From the NCBI GenBank assembly GCA_028292405.1, contig JAQGMJ010000008.1:62001-126000 (forward strand): a DNA stretch of 64,000 bases, in the 5' to 3' direction. The DNA is from Betaproteobacteria bacterium (GTDB lineage Bacteria > Pseudomonadota > Gammaproteobacteria > Burkholderiales > JAEUOS01). This document shows, piece by piece, positions 55,526 to 64,000 of this stretch (the first letter of the stretch is position 1; every line of letters begins with the position of its first letter). A model generated the notes under the pieces. It made no database searches. It was not told where the DNA came from and saw only the letters and a list, made by a program, of their open reading frames with translations. The translations under genes were made by a program, and so were the position numbers.

Positions 55526-57271
55526 TTATGCAGAAAGGCGGGTGGCGCCGTCAATCACGCGGTTGCGCCCGCCTTCCTTGGCGGCATAGAGCGCGCGGTC
55601 GGCGCCCTGCAGCAAGGCATCGAGATTGTCGCTCGGGCGCGACAGGGCCACCACGCCGAAACTGGCGGTCACCTTCAACGGCCGTCCGTCCGGCAGGAGC
55701 ACCGTGGCCGCCTCGATCGCCAGGCGCAGCCGCTCGGCCAGCACATGAGCCGGCTCAAGTTCGCAATGCGGTGCCAGGGCGACGAATTCCTCGCCGCCGT
55801 GGCGGGCGACGAAGTCCTCCTCGCGGAAGGTGACACGCGCTATCCGCGCGATCTCCACCAGCACGAGGTCGCCGGCGTCGTGGCCGTACTGGTCGTTGAC
55901 CTTCTTGAAGTGGTCGATATCGAAAATGATCAGCGACAGCGGCGAGCCATGCCGCCGCGCGCTGGCGATCTGGCTATCGGCGATGCCGGCGAAGGCGCGC
56001 CGGTTCAACAGGCCGGTGAGAAAATCGGTCGAGGACATCTGCCGCAGTTCCTCGATCAATTGGCCGCGCTCCTCCTCCAGCCGGCGCCGCTCCAGGCTGC
56101 CTTCCTTGAGCGCGCCGACGGCGCGCAGCATGTCGCCGATTTCGTCGGCGCGGTCCGCCGGCGGCACCACCGTGCTCAAGTTTTCCTGCGCGATATCCAC
56201 CAGCACCCGGGTGGTGTCCAGGAGCGGACGCAGCACGCGCTGGCGGATCACCATGAATACCGCCGCCACCACCAGCAGGGTGATCGCGCCGAGCAGGGAC
56301 ATCGACAGCAGGGTGCGGCGCGCCTGCGCGTTGCGCTCCTTGCCACCCTCGATCGCCATCTTGATCATGACGTCGCGCAATTGCACGATGGAGGCCATGT
56401 CCGGCACATAGCGCGCGGCGAACTGCGCGGTGTCCATGCCGTAGGGCCGGTTCTCGGCCGAGGCGCGTTCGACGGCGGCGATAAAGGCCATGCCGTCGCC
56501 GAAATAGCGCTGCTCCATCTCGCGCGCCGCCGCCAGGATGCGGTCGTCGGTTTCGCGCGTATGGGTGGGCAATTCGATCAGCATACGCAATTGCTCGATG
56601 CGCCCGCGCAACACATGGATGCCCTGTTGCTCCGCTGCGCCCAGCGGCTTTTGCTCGGTCAGCGCGGCGGTGAACTGCGAGCCGAGCCGGCCGGCGTACT
56701 CCCGCAGCTCGGCGGCCAGGCGCGCGCCCACCAAGGCATCGGAAAAGCGCGGATAGGCTTCCTCGGCGTCGCGCGACAGGATGGTGACGGCCTCCATGAT
56801 CACCGGGATGACGTCGAACATCTGGTGTACCGCGCCCATCACCCGCTCAGGCGGCCGGCTTGCCAGCGGCAGGTTCGCCACCTGGTCCACTTCAGCGCGC
56901 GCCGCTGTCAGCAGGCTTCGGGCCTTTTGCAGGGATTGCGTCGCTTCGTCCTGGCGCCGCGCGCCCTCGGGTCTGAGGGAAGCGGCCAGGTCGGCCATGG
57001 CGGCATCGCTGTCGGCGCGCACCTTCGCCAGGCGGGCGCGTTTGGCCGGGTCATGCTGGTCGGCGTCGCCCAGCACGCCGTTGGTCGGGCCGCGCTCGAA
57101 CGAGACTTTTTCGGCCAGCACCATCGCCTTGTAGGCCACCTGCATCGCTTCCAGGCCGTTGCGTGAAGACTGATAGGCGCTCCATTCCGCGAAGATGATG
57201 CGCGACAGCATCAGGCAGATCAGCGTGACGAGCACGGCAGTGGAAATCGCGAACAGGCGCGTCAGCTTCAT
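55526..57271 (-). CDS. Membrane diguanylate cyclase: periplasmic sensor, HAMP-like, GGDEF
   Basis: 581 residues. An N-terminal helix (FAISTAVLVTLICLMLSRIIF) precedes a large periplasmic helical region up to about residue 320. A second helix (LLSMSLLGAITLLVVAAVFMV) and a HAMP-like segment (RPLLDTTRVLVDIAQENL) lead to the GGDEF domain: DFLTGLLNRRAF, FDIDHFKKVNDQYGHDAGD and GGEEF. RxxD (REED) lies five residues before GGEEF, so product inhibition is intact. Signal unknown. It is last in a minus-strand cluster of transport and signalling genes. Confidence 0.94.
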   Translation of the reverse strand: MKLTRLFAISTAVLVTLICLMLSRIIFAEWSAYQSSRNGLEAMQVAYKAMVLAEKVSFERGPTNGVLGDADQHDPAKRARLAKVRADSDAAMADLAASLRPEGARRQDEATQSLQKARSLLTAARAEVDQVANLPLASRPPERVMGAVHQMFDVIPVIMEAVTILSRDAEEAYPRFSDALVGARLAAELREYAGRLGSQFTAALTEQKPLGAAEQQGIHVLRGRIEQLRMLIELPTHTRETDDRILAAAREMEQRYFGDGMAFIAAVERASAENRPYGMDTAQFAARYVPDMASIVQLRDVMIKMAIEGGKERNAQARRTLLSMSLLGAITLLVVAAVFMVIRQRVLRPLLDTTRVLVDIAQENLSTVVPPADRADEIGDMLRAVGALKEGSLERRRLEEERGQLIEELRQMSSTDFLTGLLNRRAFAGIADSQIASARRHGSPLSLIIFDIDHFKKVNDQYGHDAGDLVLVEIARIARVTFREEDFVARHGGEEFVALAPHCELEPAHVLAERLRLAIEAATVLLPDGRPLKVTASFGVVALSRPSDNLDALLQGADRALYAAKEGGRNRVIDGATRLSA

Positions 57272-57288
57272 ATCTTTTTGTTATGCAT

Positions 57289-57338
57289 TTGGGATATGCG
57301 CGCCCGGTGCCGCAGCGTGCTGGGCGCATCATATCCAA
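57289..57338. repeat. Imperfect inverted repeat between the receptor and cyclase genes
   Basis: Arms near TTGGGATATG and CATATCCAA extended by GCGCCC pair with a few bulges around a 16-base loop. It lies between the receptor stop (57360) and the cyclase start (57271) on the minus strand, as a terminator or a control hairpin for the cyclase. No T-run follows immediately. Confidence 0.45.
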
Positions 57339-57359
57339 CAGCCGGTACTTGTGTGCCGG

Positions 57360-58283
57360 CTACTCCGGGCGTGCCGCCATCGTCTGCAGCAGGGTTTCCA
57401 GTTGCGCGCTCATCGGCAGGTCCAGGCTGGCGCCGCCCGGCAGGCTTGATAAGAACCAGCGCTTGTATTGCCGCTCGATCTCGCCATCCTCGGCCAAGGC
57501 ATGAAAGGCGTCGTTCACCAGCGCGGCGAACTGCGCATCGTCCTTGCGGTACATGATGCCGTAGGGGTCGTAGGAAAGGAAATCACCCGCCACCCGGAAC
57601 TTCGTCTTCGCCTGGCTTTGCGCGATCAGGCCGTAGAGCAGCACGTCGTCGGTGGCGAAGGCGTCGGCGCGGCCGGCAGCGAGTTGGGCAAACGATTCGG
57701 CATGATCACGCGCCGGCACTACGCGGAAATTCAGGCCGAATTTCGGGCCCAGTTCGCGCATGGTTTTTTCGTTGGTGGTGCCGGCGGTCACCAGCACGGT
57801 CTTGCCGCCCAGGTCGCGGAAGGACTTGATCGGTGAGCCCGCCGGCACCATCAGCTTGGTGCCGGAGACGAAAAAAGTCGGCGAAAAGGCCACCAGCTTT
57901 TGCCGTTCCAGGTTGTTGGTGGTCGAGCCGCATTCGATATCGGCGCGGCCCGAAGTGATGGCCTCGATGCGCGATTCGGAAGTCACCGGCAGCCACTTCA
58001 AGGCCAGGTCGCGATCCAGCGCCGCGCCGATGGATTCGGCCAGCTTGCGGCACAGCTCGATCGAATAGCCGATCGGCTCGCCGCGCGCCGAGAGATAGGA
58101 AAACGGCACCGAAGACTCCCGGTAGGCAATGGTGATGCTGCCGCCGGCGCGCAGCTTTTGCAGCGTGCCGCTCAGTTGCGTCGGCGCGGACTGTGCGCCG
58201 GCAACCCCAGGCAGCGCAAGTCCCAGAGCCAGCAGGAAGCCCGAGGTCAGGCTCAAACCCAGTCGGGTGATGAGGGCGCGCAT
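57360..58283 (-). CDS. Periplasmic amino-acid-binding protein (GltI-like) without ABC partners
   Basis: 307 residues with signal peptide (GFLLALGLALPGVAGAQ). Type II binding fold of the glutamate/aspartate class: GSITIAYRESSVPFSYLSARGEPIGYSIELCRKLAESI, RIEAITSGRADIECGSTTNNLERQKLVAFSPTFF and DLGGKTVLVTAGTTNEK. Such proteins usually feed an ABC importer, but no permease or ATPase gene is near; it starts 4 bp after the dicarboxylate symporter. Ligand probably glutamate or aspartate by family. Confidence 0.92.
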   Translation of the reverse strand: MRALITRLGLSLTSGFLLALGLALPGVAGAQSAPTQLSGTLQKLRAGGSITIAYRESSVPFSYLSARGEPIGYSIELCRKLAESIGAALDRDLALKWLPVTSESRIEAITSGRADIECGSTTNNLERQKLVAFSPTFFVSGTKLMVPAGSPIKSFRDLGGKTVLVTAGTTNEKTMRELGPKFGLNFRVVPARDHAESFAQLAAGRADAFATDDVLLYGLIAQSQAKTKFRVAGDFLSYDPYGIMYRKDDAQFAALVNDAFHALAEDGEIERQYKRWFLSSLPGGASLDLPMSAQLETLLQTMAARPE

Positions 58284-58287
58284 CGCC

Positions 58288-59586
58288 TTAGGCCGGAACC
58301 GGCTGGCTGGCCAGGGCCGTCTCGATTTCGCGCTCGCGGGCGTCCGCCTCCGTCGGCGGCAGCAGCTCGCCTTCCCACTTGGCGACGGCGGCGGTGGCGA
58401 TCGAGTTGCCCACGGCGTTGGTGGCCGAGCGTCCCATGTCGAGAAAGGTATCGACCCCCAGGATCAGCAGCAGTCCCGCCTCGGGAATGTTGAACTGGTT
58501 GAGGGTGGCGGCTATCACCACCAGCGAGGCGCGCGGCACGCCGGCCATGCCCTTCGAAGTCATCATCAGGATCAGCAGCATGGTGATCTGCGTGCCCAGC
58601 GGCAACTCAATGTTGTAGGCCTGGGCGATGAACAGGGTGGCGAAGGTGCAATACATCATCGAGCCGTCGAGGTTGAACGAATAACCCATCGGCATGACGA
58701 AGCTGGAGATCTTGCGCTTGACCCCGAAACGGTCCAGCGCATCAAGGATCTTCGGGTAGGCCGCTTCCGAACTGGCGGTGGCAAACGACAGCAGGAAAGC
58801 CTCCTTGATCAGCACCAGCAGCTTGAATACGCGCGGCCCCAGGACGATGAAGCCGGCGAGGATTAGCAGGCTCCAGAGCAGGATCAGCCCGAGATAGAAA
58901 TCGCCCATGAATACCGCGAAGCGCAGCAGGATTTCCAGTCCGTTGGTTGCCACCGTTGCGGCCATCGCCGCCAGTACCGCCAGCGGCGCCAGCTTCATCA
59001 CGTAGCCGGTGATTTTCAGCATCGCATGCGAGAGCTCGTCGATGGCGGCAACCAGGGTCTTGGCTTTTTCGCCCAGCGAAGCCAGGGCCACGCCGAAGAA
59101 CATCGAGAACACCACGATCTGCAGGATTTCGTTGTTCGCCATCGCCTCGGCGAAGGACTTGGGCACCATGTGTGCGACAAAGTCCTTCAGCGTGAACTTG
59201 GAAGTGGCCAGGTTGGCGGAGGCGCCGATGTCGGGCAGCGGCAGGCCGAGGTTATGGCCCGGCTGCAGCACGTTGGCGAGGATCAGGCCGACCACCAGGG
59301 AAACCAGGGAGGCGGTGACGAACCAGCCCAGCGCCTTGGCGAACACCCGGCCGACCGAAGCGGCGTCGCCCATGTGCGCCACGCCCACCACCAGGGTGGA
59401 AAACACCAGCGGGCCGATCAGCATCTTGATCAGGCGCAGGAACACGTCCGACATGATGGAGATGTAGCCGGCCACCTGGGCCGCCGATTTCTTGTCCGGA
59501 AACTGGACGAAGATCATGTAGCCGATGATGATGCCGAGCACCATGGCGATCAGGATGCTGATTGCCGGCGGAAATTTCTTTTTCAT
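58288..59586 (-). CDS. Dicarboxylate/amino-acid:cation symporter (DctA/GltP family)
   Basis: 432 residues from the ATG at 59586, with GAGGGG upstream; the frame to 59688 is not supported. About eight helices and two re-entrant loops. Family features: IKMLIGPLVFSTLVVGVAHMGD, SFATASSEAAYPKILD (the Ser-rich loop HP1), GYSFNLDGSMMYCTFATLFIAQA (the NMDGT region, here NLDGS), and the loop GVPRASLVVIAATL. Takes up C4-dicarboxylates or glutamate with Na+ or H+. It is directly upstream of the receptor gene in one operon. Confidence 0.94.
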   Translation of the reverse strand: MKKKFPPAISILIAMVLGIIIGYMIFVQFPDKKSAAQVAGYISIMSDVFLRLIKMLIGPLVFSTLVVGVAHMGDAASVGRVFAKALGWFVTASLVSLVVGLILANVLQPGHNLGLPLPDIGASANLATSKFTLKDFVAHMVPKSFAEAMANNEILQIVVFSMFFGVALASLGEKAKTLVAAIDELSHAMLKITGYVMKLAPLAVLAAMAATVATNGLEILLRFAVFMGDFYLGLILLWSLLILAGFIVLGPRVFKLLVLIKEAFLLSFATASSEAAYPKILDALDRFGVKRKISSFVMPMGYSFNLDGSMMYCTFATLFIAQAYNIELPLGTQITMLLILMMTSKGMAGVPRASLVVIAATLNQFNIPEAGLLLILGVDTFLDMGRSATNAVGNSIATAAVAKWEGELLPPTEADAREREIETALASQPVPA

Positions 59587-59648
59587 GGGACCCCTCGCTC
59601 CGTAGACCAGATTGAATGGAACCGCTGATGCAGGCCTGCCTTGTCTCC

Positions 59649-59671
59649 AAGGGCACTGCTGTGGTGCCCTT
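59649..59671. repeat. Hairpin upstream of the symporter gene
   Basis: AAGGGCAC and GTGCCCTT form a perfect 8-bp stem with a 7-base loop, 63 bp before the symporter start. It is followed on the plus strand by TATATGACA, so a promoter or operator is possible. Confidence 0.4.
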
Positions 59672-59786
59672 ATATGACAGTGTGCCATTTAAACGGGCGG
59701 CGTGCCGTCGCCCGGGCCGGCATTGCGCTTCGTACGTAGGGGCTAATGCAGCCGGCGTGCCAGCCGGCACGCCTGGGGCGAGGACG

Positions 59787-61343
59787 TTACGCGTGGGCGC
59801 CGGCAGGAGCGGCGGCGTCTGAGTCGTCCATGCCGTATTTGCGCAGCACTTCGGCCAGGCGTGCCTGTGCCGCCGGCAACAAGGTGGCCTCGCCCGCGTC
59901 CTGGGACCAGTGGGCGATGCTGGCCCGGCAGGCGGCGCCCATGGCTTCGTCCCAGCCTTTGGCCAGCAGGCGGCCGCACATGGCAATCACCTGGTCGAGC
60001 GGTACGATCGCCGCCGCGCGTTTTTGTTCGGCGCGCATCGCCGCCAATTGGGTTTCGATGCGCTCGACAATGCGCGGCTCGGTGTCGGTGCGCGCGAGCA
60101 GCGCATCGCCGATCGCCAGTGCCTGTTCGAGGCGGCGGTCCAGGCAGCAGGCGTTGAAGACGTCGAATTCGATCGCCGCCGCCAGCGGGCCGGTAGCCTG
60201 GGCGCGGGTCTCGAGCAGGGCGTCGAGCGCGGCGGCGGCGCGCTCGCGAGCCTCCGCGGTATTGATGCGCGCCCAGCGCTGGTACTCCATCAGTTGCGAC
60301 ACCAGCTCGGCATCGGGCGCGCCGCGCATACTGCGCTTTTGCTCGGCGTAGACCCGCTCCGCTTCTTCTTCGCGGCCCTGTTCCATGTAGGCATTGGCCA
60401 GCGAGACGAAATCCTCGGCGCGCGCCAGGGTGGTGTTGCGCACGCGGTCGACCACCCGCGAATACAGCCGCGCCGCTTTTTCGTGGTCGCCGACGGCGGC
60501 GGCCAGCTCGCCGGAGCGACGCAGGCGGCTGACGTTGGACGATGAAATGGCGCCGGCTGCCTCCAGCACTTCGAGTGCTTCCTGCGGCTTGCCCAGATCC
60601 TGCTTGACCTGGGCCAGCAGGTCGTGGGCGCCCAGGTATTCGGGAAACTGCGCGGAGAGCCCCGTCAGCACCGCCTCGGCCTGCGGCAGGCGCTTGGCAG
60701 CGTAGTGCACGTTGGCCAGGCCCATCGAGGCCCAGGGCACCAACTTGCGCGCGAGGATTTCCTGCAGCAGCTGTTCGGCCTCGTCGTGGCGTTTCAGGGT
60801 GACCAGCAGGTCGACCATCAGGCGCAGGGCGTCGGCGGCGTAGCGCGGCTGCGCCGTCTTCAGCCGCACACATTCCGTGAGGGCATCGGCGGCGCGCCCG
60901 GACTCGATCATCGTATACGCGTCTTTAAAGGCCTGCTTTTTCTCGCTGACGCGGGACAGCCGTTCCAGCAACTGGTTGGCGGTGAAGGGCTTGATCAGGT
61001 AATCGTCAGGGGCGAACTCCGCTGCCGCCACGACCTTTTTGTAGCCGCGCTCGCCGGTGATCATCATGAAGATCGCCGCCAGCGGGATCAGCTTGTCGTG
61101 GCGCAGCTCTTCGAGCAACTGCTGGCCGTCGCGTGTGCCATCCAAGGTGTAGTCGCAGAGGAAAACGTCGATCTGCCGCGCCTTTACCTGGCGCAGCACG
61201 TCGGCGGCGTCGCCGGCGTTGATGATGCTGGTGGCGCCCAGGGTCGACACCATTTCGCGCAGGGCAGTGCGCGTGTGGGCGTGGTGGTCCGCGATGATCA
61301 CGCGGGCGCCGCGCAGCGGGGCGTTGGAGTCGGTGGACAGCAT
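59787..61343 (-). CDS. Response regulator with receiver domain and helical-repeat (TPR-like) output
   Basis: 518 residues. Receiver domain 1-125: phospho-acceptor D64 in VFLCDYTLDG, acidic pocket D19, Lys118 in YLIKPF. The rest, 130-518, is a chain of TPR-like helical pairs (AEQLLQEILARKLVPWASMGLANVHYA, AEAVLTGLSAQFPEYLGAHDLLAQV, AARLYSRVVDRV). No DNA-binding or enzyme domain, so it acts by protein contact. Similar to proteins in bacterial signalling where a receiver recruits partners. No kinase lies next to it; kinases at 16624 and 22651 are orphans and remote. Confidence 0.9.
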   Translation of the reverse strand: MLSTDSNAPLRGARVIIADHHAHTRTALREMVSTLGATSIINAGDAADVLRQVKARQIDVFLCDYTLDGTRDGQQLLEELRHDKLIPLAAIFMMITGERGYKKVVAAAEFAPDDYLIKPFTANQLLERLSRVSEKKQAFKDAYTMIESGRAADALTECVRLKTAQPRYAADALRLMVDLLVTLKRHDEAEQLLQEILARKLVPWASMGLANVHYAAKRLPQAEAVLTGLSAQFPEYLGAHDLLAQVKQDLGKPQEALEVLEAAGAISSSNVSRLRRSGELAAAVGDHEKAARLYSRVVDRVRNTTLARAEDFVSLANAYMEQGREEEAERVYAEQKRSMRGAPDAELVSQLMEYQRWARINTAEARERAAAALDALLETRAQATGPLAAAIEFDVFNACCLDRRLEQALAIGDALLARTDTEPRIVERIETQLAAMRAEQKRAAAIVPLDQVIAMCGRLLAKGWDEAMGAACRASIAHWSQDAGEATLLPAAQARLAEVLRKYGMDDSDAAAPAGAHA

Positions 61344-61461
61344 GGGCGGGCGCGCCGGCGGGGCGCGTAGGTTTTTATGGTTCGGCGGGAGTTCTGGCGA
61401 CTACCTGATTATTCGCCGAAGCAAAACGCGCCATGCCTGGAGCAGGGCGTGAAAACCCCTT

Positions 61462-63276
<1,815 letters not shown>

Positions 63277-63437
63277 GCGGCCCGAGGTTATCACGGCAGG
63301 TCGGGTTTGCGGCTCGAAAATGGCGTTGTGGCAGACGGCTGTGCGGTCGGACCGGGCGGCCGCGCTTTTCGGCGTAACATGGCCTACGAGCTTTGATTGC
63401 CGCCGGCAACCTGCGTCGCGCCAACTGCAGGTAATTC

Positions 63438-64000
63438 ATGGTCAGGCTGAAGTTTTCCATTTCGCTGGCTTATCAGGTCGGCAACGCGCCTTCCGATTTC
63501 ATTTTCAACCTGCAGGCCGCGCAAACGCTCAACCAGCGGGTGCTGTCCGAGAACCTCTGGACCAGCCAGGCGGTCGGGGTCGACTACCTGATCGACAATG
63601 TACTGGCCAACCGCTACATGCGCCTGCGTGCCGGCCCAGGGCCACTCACCGTGAACTATGAAGCCACGGTGGACATCGATCATGTATTCGCCGCGCCGCA
63701 AAGCCTGGGCGAGGCGCCGATCGCGCAACTGCCGATGCATGTGCTGCCCTTCATCTACCCGAGCCGCTACTGCCAGTCGGACCGCCTGCGCAAGCTGGCC
63801 AACCGCGAATTCGGCCACTTGGCGCCCGGTTACTGGCGCGCGAAGGCGATCCAGGAATGGGTGCAGGCGCGCACTACCTTTACCTCGGCAAGTACTGATT
63901 CAAGCACCTCGGCGGCGGACACGTTGATCGAGCAGGTCGGCGTGTGCCGCGATTTCGCCCACCTGATGATCGCGCTATGCCGCGCCGTCAACATTCCGGC
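63438..64000 (+). CDS. Transglutaminase-like protein (partial, C-terminus off window)
   Basis: 187 residues visible from the ATG at 63438. The N-terminal 150 residues match the bacterial transglutaminase N-terminal extension (KFSISLAYQVGNAPSDFIF, TVNYEATVDIDHVF, LPMHVLPFIYPSRYCQSD). At the edge the transglutaminase core begins with IEQVGVCRDFAHLMIALCR, whose Cys is the nucleophile. His and Asp of the triad are outside the window. Members act as cysteine proteases or amide cross-linkers; the role here is unknown. Divergent from recQ by 161 bp. Confidence 0.9.
   Translation, partial: MVRLKFSISLAYQVGNAPSDFIFNLQAAQTLNQRVLSENLWTSQAVGVDYLIDNVLANRYMRLRAGPGPLTVNYEATVDIDHVFAAPQSLGEAPIAQLPMHVLPFIYPSRYCQSDRLRKLANREFGHLAPGYWRAKAIQEWVQARTTFTSASTDSSTSAADTLIEQVGVCRDFAHLMIALCRAVNIP

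Overview
The window looks like chromosomal DNA of a betaproteobacterium, most likely in or near Burkholderiales. The base composition is uniformly GC-rich and genes are packed tightly, often with 4-bp start/stop overlaps. The order xth / pyrE / DUF4124 / gatB-gatA-gatC / mreBCD-mrdA-rodA, two Bug-family (TctC-type) solute receptors and the ubiquinone genes ubiJ and ubiB all fit that group. The assignment is inferred from gene order and protein families; there is no rRNA in the window. I found no tRNA, rRNA, CRISPR array, insertion sequence, integrase or phage gene.

Layout. 1-16.6 kb is an accessory region: a truncated zinc-type alcohol dehydrogenase, a divergent Nramp metal transporter, a secreted beta-propeller protein, a cupin-SDR operon with a divergent LysR regulator, a MerR-citrate synthase fusion, LysE exporter, CinA/PncC deamidase, luciferase-like monooxygenase, mandelate racemase homologue, FMN reductase, a second LysR, a YihY membrane protein and a second cupin. 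16.6-24.4 kb holds two large orphan histidine kinases, an alpha/beta hydrolase and a MarR-EmrB efflux operon controlled by a 42-bp perfect palindrome.

24.6-40 kb is the core: xth, pyrE, gatCAB with an extra 101-residue gene, mreBCD-mrdA-rodA for the cell-elongation machine, ubiJ, an unexpected plasmalogen-type desaturase (PEDS1/CarF family) on the opposite strand, and ubiB. 40-45.2 kb has a sodium:solute symporter with a His-rich tail, a PAS-GGDEF cyclase with a frameshift at its end, a fatty-acid-hydroxylase-type membrane enzyme and two exported proteins.

45.2-52 kb is a catabolic island: an Ldh_2-type dehydrogenase, a Bug receptor, a GntR regulator, and a divergent operon with a carboxymuconolactone-decarboxylase-like protein, two SMP-30-type lactonases and a second Bug receptor. 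Two near-copies of a 12-bp palindrome sit at the two ends of the GntR/operon divergent region. 52-55.5 kb pairs a phosphatidylserine decarboxylase with a long divergent class III aminotransferase and an Mpo1-like membrane protein. 55.5-64 kb holds a membrane diguanylate cyclase, a dicarboxylate symporter followed by an orphan periplasmic amino-acid receptor, a response regulator with a helical-repeat tail, recQ and a truncated transglutaminase-like gene.

Most interesting leads: the four-enzyme lactone/carboxylate island with its candidate operator; the cupin whose four metal ligands match the manganese hydroxynitrile lyases; a mandelate racemase homologue with a natural Lys-to-Arg change at a catalytic position; the bacterial PEDS1/CarF homologue; the fused MerR-citrate synthase with altered catalytic residues; and the MarR palindrome.
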